Program-made: the position numbers and the translations under genes
Part shown: positions 6,435-13,904 of the stretch, piece by piece
Numbering within the stretch: position 1 is the stretch's first letter
Layout of the letters: each line of letters opens with the position of its first letter
The notes under the pieces: model-generated
What the model saw: only the letters and a program-made list of their open reading frames with translations
What the model was told of the DNA's origin: nothing
Databases searched by the model: none
Origin: Urbifossiella limnaea
Lineage (GTDB): Bacteria; Planctomycetota; Planctomycetia; Gemmatales; Gemmataceae
Direction: 5' to 3'
NCBI RefSeq assembly: GCF_007747215.1
Contig: NZ_CP036273.1
Span: 2,216,322 to 2,280,321 of the forward strand
DNA: 64,000 nucleotides

Positions 6435-6998
6435 ATGAAGCCCACCGCCCCTCGGGCCGAACTGAGCCTGGCCCAGCAGTCCGCCGTCGATCTGCTCGCC
6501 GCCGGGAAGAACGACACCGAGACGGCCGCCGCGGTCGGGCTGAACCGCGTCACCGTCACCCGGTGGCGGCTGTACTCGCCGGAGTTCCGGGCGGCGCTGG
6601 CGGACCGCCGGGCCGCCGTCTGGGGCGCGTCGGCCGACCGGCTCCGGGCGCTCCTCCCGCAGGCCATCGACGCCCTGGCCGACGCGCTCCAGGACGCCGA
6701 CACCGCCGACCGGGTGGACGTGGCGCTGGCCGTGCTGAAGCTGGCCGGGCCGATCCCGCTGGTGCCGGCCGGGCCGACCGACCCGGACGAGATCGTGCGG
6801 GCCGTGGTCGAGGCCGAGCGGGAGCGGCTCCGCGACCGCGACGAAGCCCTCGACGAGTACGACGGCCTGCCCGACCACGACGCCCACACGAAGGCCGTCC
6901 GCAAGCGCCTCGCCCTGCTCGCCAGCCCCCCGGACCCGCCGGCCGCCGTCCCGGCACTCCCCTGCGGTCGAGCCGACGACGGTAACGACCGACCCTGA
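6435..6998 (+). CDS. Helix-turn-helix protein, terminase-small-subunit-like
   Basis: 187 residues. Residues 10-45 form a helix-turn-helix (LSLAQQSAVDLLAAGKNDTE, then AAAVGLNRVTVTRWR) like those in phage terminase small subunits and transposase-linked HTH proteins. A helical region with PQAIDALADAL-type repeats and a charged tail follow. No large terminase or packaging gene is nearby, so it is more likely a stand-alone DNA-binding protein of the island than a packaging factor. Confidence 0.7.
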   Translation: MKPTAPRAELSLAQQSAVDLLAAGKNDTETAAAVGLNRVTVTRWRLYSPEFRAALADRRAAVWGASADRLRALLPQAIDALADALQDADTADRVDVALAVLKLAGPIPLVPAGPTDPDEIVRAVVEAERERLRDRDEALDEYDGLPDHDAHTKAVRKRLALLASPPDPPAAVPALPCGRADDGNDRP

Positions 6999-7126
6999 GC
7001 TCAAACACGTCCCGCGGGTCGCTCAACACTCCTCAATGCTGTTCATTTGCTCCCTACCGACCTCGACGGCCTCTGACCGCCGGCGCTACCGTGGACGCGG
7101 TATTTTTCCGCTCACGGGGCACCGGC

Positions 7127-7912
7127 ATGGGGACGACGCAGATTCCGACCCTCCCGAGAACGCGGGACTGGGTCCGTGTGGTGAGGTTGATTCAGGCCGG
7201 GGCCGACGCGGCCCAGGTCGCGCGGGCCGTCATCCGGGCCGCCGCCGACGCGCTGGCCGCCGCGACCCGGGACGAGGGGGTGGCCGAGGCCGCCTGGCTC
7301 CTCGCCCAACTCCCGCCCGCCGCCCGGGAGGACGACTTCGCGGCCGCCCTGCGGGACTGCGGCATGCGCGTCCCGGACGCGCCCGGACTGATGGACGTAG
7401 TTGTCGCCGTCTCCGACGCGATGGACGACCGGTTCCCGAACAACCGCGGCCGGACCGACGTGACCGAGATCGCCCAGACGGCCGCCGCCGAGGCCGTCGC
7501 CGCGACCGTGGGCGTGAAGACCGCGGGATTCTTCGGGGCGGCCCCGCCGGAAGTCCAGAAGGCGGTCGCCGGGCTCGCCACGGTCAAGAAGTTCGGCGCG
7601 TTCGTCCGCACGTTCTTCGCCCGGCTCGTGTTCAAGTGCCTCGACTCGTTCGTCAGCCGGGCCACGCCGGCCGAGGTCGGGGCTGGCCGGCGGTTCACCA
7701 CGCTGGCCCAGGAGCGAGAGTTCACCCGGGCGCTGGAAACGCACTGCTGGGACTGCGCGCACGTCGTCGAGCACTTCGCCGGCAAGTGGCGGTCGAGGGC
7801 CAAGTGGGTCCGCGGGGAAGTGGACCGGCCGAGCGCCGCCGGGTTCGCCCAGCGGGCGATGGAGAAGGTCGTCACCCTGCTCCGGGAAGGGGGGACGGTC
7901 GATGGCCACTGA
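7127..7912 (+). CDS. Hypothetical partner of QueC-like protein
   Basis: 261 residues. I chose ATG 7127 (MGTTQIPTL); an in-frame GTG at 7091 would add 12 residues. Residues 15-85 are Ala-rich helices, residues 85-150 are mixed with a short segment AEAVAATVGVKTAGFFG, and the C-terminal third is helical and basic (FVRTFFARLVFKCLDSFVSR...). The family is not recognised and it does not resemble QatB as I remember it. The gene overlaps the QueC-like gene by 11 bp (7902-7912), so the two are coupled and probably act together. Confidence 0.7.
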   Translation: MGTTQIPTLPRTRDWVRVVRLIQAGADAAQVARAVIRAAADALAAATRDEGVAEAAWLLAQLPPAAREDDFAAALRDCGMRVPDAPGLMDVVVAVSDAMDDRFPNNRGRTDVTEIAQTAAAEAVAATVGVKTAGFFGAAPPEVQKAVAGLATVKKFGAFVRTFFARLVFKCLDSFVSRATPAEVGAGRRFTTLAQEREFTRALETHCWDCAHVVEHFAGKWRSRAKWVRGEVDRPSAAGFAQRAMEKVVTLLREGGTVDGH

Positions 7913-9932
7913 GCGTGCGATCCGGTGCGGGCAGGCCCGCGGGCAATTCACCTTTACCGACCCCTGCCCCCTCCGCCTGCGGATGTGGGGGGAGGGGTGG
8001 AACGTCCGGTACGTCCCCGACGACATCCGGTCCCGGCTGTACCGCGACCCGGCGCCGGAGGTCCTCGACCTGATCGACGTGGCGACCTACGTCTACGCGG
8101 CCGACCGGATGGTCGGCCGGGGGAGCCCGGCCGACGTGCGGTTCGGGCCGAACTGGCGCCGCCGGTTGTGCTTCCGGGTCCCGGTCCGCAAACCCGACCT
8201 CTGGGGGCAGCCGGCCGTGCGGCAGGACCTGGAGGCGGTTCTGTCGTTCATGTCCGAGGACACCTACGAGTTCGAGTTCGAGCACTACTCCGACCCGCCG
8301 GCAGCGCAGCGGTACATGGTGTTCACCGGTCCGGGGGCCGACCGCGAGCCGGATGAGGTGGTGCTATTCTCCGGCGGGCTGGACTCCGTCGCCGGGGCGG
8401 TGCGGGAGGTGGTGGCGGAACGGAAGTCGGTCGCCCTCGTCGGGCACCGGCCGTCCGGGGCGGTCGCCCCCCGGCAGGCGGAACTGATCCGGCTGCTCTC
8501 CGCCCGGGCCGCTCATCGCCCGCTCCTGCTGCCGGTGCGAGTGAACATCCGCCGCGGGCTCGGGCGGGAATCGACCCAGCGGTCCCGGACGTTCCTATAC
8601 GCTTCCCTCGGCGCGGCGTTCGCCGCGGCGCTCGGCCGGGACCGGCTGCGGTTCTACGAGAACGGCATCACCAGCCACAACTTTCCGCTCGCCGGGTCGG
8701 TGGTCGGGGCGCGGGCCAGCCGGAGCACGCACCCGCGGGTCATCGCCGGGCTCACCCGGTTCTTCACCCGGCTGATCGGGCGGTCGTTCACCGTCGAGAA
8801 TCCGTTCCAGACGTTCACGAAGACGGGCGTCGTCCGGGAGATCCTGGCGGCCGGGTGCGGGGAGACGATCCGCCACACGGTGAGCTGCTCGTTCCCGCGC
8901 CGGCAGCGGGCGGGGAAGCCGCACTGCGGGGTCTGCTCGCAGTGCGTGGACCGCCGGTTCGCGGTCCTCGCGGCCGGGGCGGAGGCGTTCGACCCCGAGG
9001 ACGGCTACCGGGTGCCGCTGGTGACCGGTGAGCGGGCCGGGGCCGCGCCGCGGACGATGTTGTCGGTGTACGTCCAGACGGCCACCCGGGTGGAGACCGA
9101 GACCCCGGTCGGGTTCTTCGGCCGGTACGGTGAGGCGGCCCGGTCGCTGCGGTACTTGGGCGCCAAGCCGGACGCGGCCGCGGTCGGGGTGCTCGAGCTG
9201 TACCGCGACCACGCCCGCGAGGTGACCCGGGTCGTGGACGCCGAAACCGCCCGCCACGCGGCCGCGCTCCGGCGCGGCGAGCTGCCGCCGAGTTGCTTGG
9301 TCCGGTTGGTCTGCGATGCGACCCAGGCGGGGAGCGATCGGGTTGCACCGGCCCCAGAACCCCCGGCCGGGGAGAACATGTTCCGCCGGTCGGGCCGCGC
9401 GTGGGAGGCTCGGTTTGCGGGCGGCCGCCGGTTCGTCGTACTCCGGTCCGTCGGGGCGACCTACCTGCACCACCTCCTGTCGCGGCCGGACGTGCCGATC
9501 CCGGCCGCCGAGCTCGTCTGCCTGGAGTCCGGAGAGGCCGGCCGGATCGGTTTGGGGGACGCCGGCGAGGTCCTCGACGACGAGGCCCGGCGGGCCTACC
9601 GGGACTGTCACCGCGAGCGGTACGAGGAGCTGGCCGGCGAGCGGGACGAGGCCCGGCGCAACAACGATTCCGGCCGCCTGGAGAAGGCCCAGCACGAGTT
9701 GGAGGCGCTCGCCGGGGAGCTGGTCACGGCCGGTGCGCTCGGCGGCCGAGTCCGGCGGGCGTGCGACGACCGTGATCGCCTCCGCAAGGCCGTCGGCAAC
9801 GCCATCCGCCGCGTAGTGACCGAGATCGGCGACGACGACAAGGCCTTCGCCACGCACCTTTCCCCGCCCCGCCTCACCTGCGGGGCATCCCCCTGCTACC
9901 GCCCCGGGCAGCCCATCACCTGGGAACTCTGA
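7902..9932 (+). CDS. QueC-like PP-loop enzyme fused to an extra C-terminal domain
   Basis: 676 residues, about three times the length of QueC. Residues about 145-400 form the QueC-like N-type ATP pyrophosphatase domain, with the PP-loop SGGLDS at 157-162 and a four-Cys zinc site (C329, C342, C345, C348; motif HCGVCSQC). The N-terminal 140 residues are not assigned. From about residue 490 a second domain begins (FAGGRRFVVLRSVGATYLHH ... LLSRP). It continues into a coiled segment and ends SPCYRPG. This pattern resembles the C-terminal domain of large actinobacterial regulatory ATPases. QueC homologues outside queuosine operons occur in anti-phage systems (Qat, some CBASS). No queD/queE/queF is adjacent, so a defence role is inferred. 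Confidence 0.85.
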   Translation: MATERAIRCGQARGQFTFTDPCPLRLRMWGEGWNVRYVPDDIRSRLYRDPAPEVLDLIDVATYVYAADRMVGRGSPADVRFGPNWRRRLCFRVPVRKPDLWGQPAVRQDLEAVLSFMSEDTYEFEFEHYSDPPAAQRYMVFTGPGADREPDEVVLFSGGLDSVAGAVREVVAERKSVALVGHRPSGAVAPRQAELIRLLSARAAHRPLLLPVRVNIRRGLGRESTQRSRTFLYASLGAAFAAALGRDRLRFYENGITSHNFPLAGSVVGARASRSTHPRVIAGLTRFFTRLIGRSFTVENPFQTFTKTGVVREILAAGCGETIRHTVSCSFPRRQRAGKPHCGVCSQCVDRRFAVLAAGAEAFDPEDGYRVPLVTGERAGAAPRTMLSVYVQTATRVETETPVGFFGRYGEAARSLRYLGAKPDAAAVGVLELYRDHAREVTRVVDAETARHAAALRRGELPPSCLVRLVCDATQAGSDRVAPAPEPPAGENMFRRSGRAWEARFAGGRRFVVLRSVGATYLHHLLSRPDVPIPAAELVCLESGEAGRIGLGDAGEVLDDEARRAYRDCHRERYEELAGERDEARRNNDSGRLEKAQHELEALAGELVTAGALGGRVRRACDDRDRLRKAVGNAIRRVVTEIGDDDKAFATHLSPPRLTCGASPCYRPGQPITWEL

Positions 9933-9948
9933 ACGGTCGGCAGATCAC

Positions 9949-9971
9949 CGCGCTACGCCCGAAGTAGCGCG
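9949..9971 (+). terminator. Hairpin after QueC-like gene
   Basis: CGCGCTAC (9949-9956) pairs with GTAGCGCG (9964-9971) around a 7-nt loop, 17 bp after the stop of the QueC-like gene. There is no U tract, so it is a candidate stem-loop terminator or 3' stabiliser rather than a textbook intrinsic terminator. Confidence 0.4.
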
Positions 9972-10095
9972 CGGAACGCACGGTGTAGCGCCGTGAGGGT
10001 GTTCGGGGGCCGAGGCGCCCCCGGACGGCCCCGGGGCGCCCGCCGCTCGGCCCCCGGCCACCCACCCGAGCGGTCCCGGTCAGGACACGTGACGG

Positions 10096-10377
10096 ATGAC
10101 CCCTTCCTCCCCTATCGCGGGGACGCCCGCCCCCGGTTCGCCCCGTCGCCGGCGGACGGCCCGGCTGTTAGTCCGCCGAAAGCAGGCCGCCCGGCTCTGC
10201 GCCGTCGGCGTAGCGACATGGGACCGGTGGAACGCCGCCGGACTGAACCCCCGTCCGACAAAAATCGCCGGCGCGGTCCTCTGGGGCGCCGCCGAGCTCG
10301 CCGCGTGGTGCCGGCGCGGCTGCCCGCCCCGTGACCAGTGGACCCCGCTCTGGGAGTCGTTGCTCACCCGGAAGTAG
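10096..10377 (+). CDS. AlpA/excisionase-like DNA-binding protein
   Basis: 93 residues. After a basic, Pro-rich N-terminus, residues 27-75 match the MerR-type winged helix of AlpA/Xis proteins: RKQAARLCAVGVATWDRWNA, then a beta wing (TKIAGAVLWGAAELAAW) and CPPRDQW. Such proteins direct excision or activate an integrase gene in integrated elements. The position between cargo genes and the polymerase/integrase block fits a directionality factor for this island. Confidence 0.75.
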   Translation: MTPSSPIAGTPAPGSPRRRRTARLLVRRKQAARLCAVGVATWDRWNAAGLNPRPTKIAGAVLWGAAELAAWCRRGCPPRDQWTPLWESLLTRK

Positions 10378-10473
10378 CCTCCGCAGTCTGCCGTTGCGTC
10401 CGCCCCCGGCGCGGGCTGCGGCGGGCCCTCAAGACCCAGACCGAACCGAGTTCCCAACCTTACGAGGTGTCAC

Positions 10474-11106
10474 GTGATCCGCGACCCGTTGACCCCCTCG
10501 ACCGCGAACGGCACGACCGCCGCCCCGTTCGACGCCACCCCCGGCCCGGACCCGTTCGACGTGGGCCGGCTCCGCCTGCCGGCGGACGACGACGCCGACC
10601 TGGGCGTGCGGGAGCTGCTCGTCACCGTCCCCTACCGCAAGCCGTCGAAGGAGACGTTCTTCCGGGTCCACCCGGACCCCGCCTACCGGTGCGTCGGCGG
10701 GCTGATCGAGCTGAAGGACGACGACGCCGAATCCTACTGGGTGGACCGGAGCCTCTGGCCCCACCTGGCCGACGAGCCGACGTTCGGCCGGCGGCACGTC
10801 TTCACCTGCGCCAGCCGGCAGGGGCTAGTGTTCCTGTGGGGCTGTCGGCTCCCCGGGCCGGACGGCAAGTCGCCCGACTGGGTGAGCATCCCGCTCGAGG
10901 CCGCGAAGGCCGCGGAATCGAAGTGGGTGAAGCTGTTCTGGGATCAGGCGCAGCGGCGGCACCGGATCAAGGTGAGCGCGCACCTCACCGACGAGCCGGC
11001 GTGGCCGGAGCTGCCGCTCCCGGAACTCCTCCGGCTGGCGTTCCGCGACCGGGTGGTGACGACCCTCGACCACCCGATCCTCCAGCGCCTCCGCGGGGAG
11101 CGCTGA
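10474..11106 (+). CDS. Conserved mobile-element protein
   Basis: 210 residues from GTG 10474, with GAGGTG 6 bp upstream. It contains LLVTVPYRKPSKETFFRVHP, then GGLIELKDDDAE and LFWDQAQRRHRIK. I recognise this pattern from proteins next to polymerase and integrase genes of integrated elements in other phyla, where it has no firm function. It ends 2 bp before the polymerase start, so the two are probably co-transcribed and may act together in element replication. Confidence 0.7.
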   Translation: MIRDPLTPSTANGTTAAPFDATPGPDPFDVGRLRLPADDDADLGVRELLVTVPYRKPSKETFFRVHPDPAYRCVGGLIELKDDDAESYWVDRSLWPHLADEPTFGRRHVFTCASRQGLVFLWGCRLPGPDGKSPDWVSIPLEAAKAAESKWVKLFWDQAQRRHRIKVSAHLTDEPAWPELPLPELLRLAFRDRVVTTLDHPILQRLRGER

Positions 11107-11108
11107 CC

Positions 11109-13418
11109 GTGGAGGTGCTCGCCTGTTACCGGGAGGTGTGGTGCGCGGACTTCGAGTTCCGCGCCCCCGCCGGCCACCGCCCGGAGCCGCTGTGCGTCTG
11201 CGCCCGGGAGCTCCGGACCGGGCGGGCGGTCCGCCACTGGCTCACCGACGACCCGCCCGCCGTCTCGCCGTACCCGACCGACCCGGGGGCGCTGTTCGTG
11301 GCGTACTACGCCAGCGCCGAGCTCGGGTGTCACCTCGCCCTGGGGTGGCCGCTCCCGGCCCGGGTGCTCGACCTGTTCGCGGAGTTCCGGAACCTGACGA
11401 ACGGCCGCCCGCCGACCCACGGGAGCGGGCTGCTCGGGGCGCTGGCGTTCTTCGGGCTCGACGCGCTCGACGGGGCGGAGAAGGACGGGATGCGGGAACT
11501 CGCCATGCGACCGGGCGGGCACACCGCCACCGAGCGGGCCGCGCTCCTCGACTACTGCGCGTCCGACGCCGACGCACTCGCCCGGCTGCTCCCGCGGATG
11601 GCCCGGGGGCTCGACCTCCCCCGGGCGCTGCTCCGCGGCCGCTACATGGCCGCCGCCGCCCGGATGGAGTGGGCCGGGGTGCCGATCGACGCCGCCGCCC
11701 TCGCCGGGCTGCGGGGGCGGTGGGACGCGATCAAGGCCCGGCTGGTGCGGGCGGTGGACCGCGACTACGGGGTCTACGTCCCCGCCGGCCGCCGGCCGCT
11801 CGACCCCGCGACCCGGTTCGGCGGCGCGGTCCTCGCCGCTGCCAGGGAGTGGGAGCTCGACCCCACCGAACTGGCGGAGGCCGCCGAGTACGTCCACCGG
11901 GTCGAGAAGGCCGCGGCCGCCCCCCGGCTCGAGGCGGTCCGCGCCGCCCGGCAATCCACCGGGCTCACCGAGGCGCGGGTGGGGAAGCTGATTGACGGGG
12001 GCAAAGACTACCTGGACGTTCCCGGGTTCGACGTGTCGGCGCGGGAACTGGCCGGGATGTACCCCGACCTGGGAATCGGGGGCGGGTACGACCCGGACGG
12101 GGTGGACGACGACTACGGGCCGAAGCTCTGGGAGGTGCTGGCCGAACCCGACCCGGTGACGCCGCCGCGGCACGACCCCGCGACACTCCGCCGGGCCGCC
12201 GGGCTGGTCGGGCCGGCGGGCGTGCCGACCACCTACGCCGGGCCGCTGACGTTCTCAGCCGCCCGTTGGGGGGAGTACCTCACCCGCGCCGGCATCCCGT
12301 GGCCCCGGCTGCCGAGCGGCGCCCTCGCCCTGGACGACGACACGTTCCGGGAGATGGCGAAGGCCTACCCGGACCGGCTGGGGCCGATGCGGGAGCTGCG
12401 GCACACGCTCGGGATGATGCGGCTCCACGAACTGGCGGTCGGGCCGGACGGGCGGAACCGGTGCCTCCTGTCCGCGTTCCGGTCGCGGACCGGGCGGAAC
12501 CAGCCGTCGAACTCCGCGTTCGTGTTCGGCCCGTCGGTGTGGCTCCGGGCGCTGATCCGGCCCGCGCCGGGTCGGGCGGTCGCGTACGTGGACTGGTCGC
12601 AGCAGGAGCTGGCCATCGCCGCCGCGCTGTCGCGTGACCCGGGGATGATGGAGGCCTATACGTCGGGGGACTTCTACCTGACGTTCGCGAAGATGGCCGG
12701 CGCGGTCCCGGCGATGGCTACCAAGCGCACCCACGGGCGGGAGCGCGACCGGTTCAAGGTGGTCGCGCTCGGGGTGCTGTACGGGCTCGGGGCGGACGGG
12801 CTGGCGAGGAAGCTCGGGGAGCCCCCGCTCCGGGGGCGGGAGCTCCTCGACATGCACCGCCGCGCCTTCCGCCGGTTCTGGGACTGGTCGGACACAGTCG
12901 AGGAGCGGGCGATCCTCACCGGCCGGCTGCGGACCGCGTTCGGGTGGTCGATCCGGGTCGGTGCGGACGCGAACCCGCGGAGCCTGCGGAACTGGCCGAT
13001 GCAGGCGAGCGGGGCGGAAATGATGCGGCTGGCCGCCTGCCTCGCCACCGAGCGCGGCGTCGGTGTGTGCTGCCCGGTCCACGACGCATTTCTGGTCGAG
13101 GCCGCCGCCGACGGGATCGAGGCGGAGACGGACCGGATGCGGACCGCGATGCGGGAGGCGTCGGAGCTGGTGCTGCCCGGATTCCCGCTCGGGACCGACG
13201 CGAAGATCGTCCGCCACCCGGATCGGTTCACCGATCCGCGGGGCGAGCGCATGTGGCGGACCGTTTCCGGCATCCTGGCCGAGCTCGAGGCCGCGGACGA
13301 CTTCGCCACCCCTGGCGCCGACGCCACCCCACCCCCCGCGCCGGCGCTACACCCGCCCAGTCTTGTTTCTGTGTCTGGTGGTATTCACCCCTGGGAGGGC
13401 GCGGCCGATGGGTGGTGA
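11109..13418 (+). CDS. Family A DNA polymerase of the integrated element
   Basis: 769 residues from GTG 11109. The N-terminal domain is a DEDD-type 3'-5' exonuclease: CADFEFRAP near residue 14, a second Asp in ARVLDLFAEF, and YCASDADAL with the Tyr/Asp pair. The polymerase domain has motif A VDWSQQELAIAA at about 493, motif B RDRFKVVALGVLYG at about 547 and motif C CPVHDAFLVEAA at about 655 with the catalytic Asp. All key residues are present, so it should be active. It is shorter than housekeeping PolA and lacks a 5'-nuclease domain. Context (Xis-like, wHTH, integrase) indicates it replicates the mobile element. Its end overlaps the next gene by 11 bp. Confidence 0.9.
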   Translation: MEVLACYREVWCADFEFRAPAGHRPEPLCVCARELRTGRAVRHWLTDDPPAVSPYPTDPGALFVAYYASAELGCHLALGWPLPARVLDLFAEFRNLTNGRPPTHGSGLLGALAFFGLDALDGAEKDGMRELAMRPGGHTATERAALLDYCASDADALARLLPRMARGLDLPRALLRGRYMAAAARMEWAGVPIDAAALAGLRGRWDAIKARLVRAVDRDYGVYVPAGRRPLDPATRFGGAVLAAAREWELDPTELAEAAEYVHRVEKAAAAPRLEAVRAARQSTGLTEARVGKLIDGGKDYLDVPGFDVSARELAGMYPDLGIGGGYDPDGVDDDYGPKLWEVLAEPDPVTPPRHDPATLRRAAGLVGPAGVPTTYAGPLTFSAARWGEYLTRAGIPWPRLPSGALALDDDTFREMAKAYPDRLGPMRELRHTLGMMRLHELAVGPDGRNRCLLSAFRSRTGRNQPSNSAFVFGPSVWLRALIRPAPGRAVAYVDWSQQELAIAAALSRDPGMMEAYTSGDFYLTFAKMAGAVPAMATKRTHGRERDRFKVVALGVLYGLGADGLARKLGEPPLRGRELLDMHRRAFRRFWDWSDTVEERAILTGRLRTAFGWSIRVGADANPRSLRNWPMQASGAEMMRLAACLATERGVGVCCPVHDAFLVEAAADGIEAETDRMRTAMREASELVLPGFPLGTDAKIVRHPDRFTDPRGERMWRTVSGILAELEAADDFATPGADATPPPAPALHPPSLVSVSGGIHPWEGAADGW
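13309..13377 (+). repeat. GC-rich 70-bp repeat, right copy
   Basis: CCCCTGGCGCCGACGCCACC, then a degenerate second unit and CGCCCAGTCTT, parallel to the copy at 4077-4145. Here it encodes the low-complexity Pro/Ala tail of the DNA polymerase, so the polymerase C-terminus may have been extended into repeat sequence. Confidence 0.5.
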
Positions 13419-13776
13419 CCCGTTCGATCCGGCCCGCATCCACCCGCCGGGGGAACCCGACCCGACGCCGACGCGCCCGCCCCGGCACCGCCCGGGGGAG
13501 CCGTTCCTCCGCGGCCCGATCCCATGGGCGTGGGTGACGACGGCCGCCGCGCTGCCGGGGAAGGCGCTGGCGGTCGGGCTGGTGCTCTGGCGGGAGGCCG
13601 GGTGCGTGAACCGGCGGACGGTGCGGGTGACGCTCGCCCGACTGGCCGGCCCGCGGCTGTCGGCGGACGCCGCCCGCCGCGGGGTGCGCGCCCTCGAGCG
13701 GGCCGGGCTGGTGTCCGTCGAACTCCGCCCCGGGTGCGGGCTGGTCGTGACGTTGAACGACGCGCCCGCGGGGTGA
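13408..13776 (+). CDS. Winged-helix protein linked to element polymerase
   Basis: 122 residues from ATG 13408, overlapping the polymerase end by 11 bp. A Pro-rich N-terminus is followed by FLRGPIPWAWVTTAAALPGK, VGLVLWREAGC and a winged-helix core (RRGVRALERAGLVSVELRPG). This family is a regular neighbour of element polymerases and integrases in many bacteria. It probably binds DNA as a replication initiator or regulator; no direct evidence separates these options. Confidence 0.75.
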   Translation: MGGDPFDPARIHPPGEPDPTPTRPPRHRPGEPFLRGPIPWAWVTTAAALPGKALAVGLVLWREAGCVNRRTVRVTLARLAGPRLSADAARRGVRALERAGLVSVELRPGCGLVVTLNDAPAG

Positions 13777-13817
13777 CCGCGCAACTACCGAGCTGGCGCG
13801 CCGCCGTGGCCGCCGGG

Positions 13818-13823
13818 TATACT
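13818..13823 (+). promoter_or_regulatory. Candidate -10 element for the integrase
   Basis: TATACT in the context CCGGGTATACT lies 82 bp upstream of ATG 13905, after the stop of the winged-helix gene. It is a good -10 match in otherwise very GC-rich DNA, but no -35 box is seen at 16-18 bp. Confidence 0.35.
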
Positions 13824-13904
13824 CCTCTTGCCTTTAGCCGTGCCGGCGGGATGCGACCTGAGAACCGCACCCGCCGGCCGGCCGTTCTCAGAAAGGCCCG
13901 TCCG

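Noticed and set aside
6435-6998. Evidence of a prophage
   Set aside because: The HTH resembles terminase small subunits, but no large terminase, portal, capsid or tail gene is in the island.
7127-9932. A complete Qat defence system
   Set aside because: Only a QueC-like gene and an unrelated helical protein are present; no QatA ATPase or TatD-like QatD gene is nearby.
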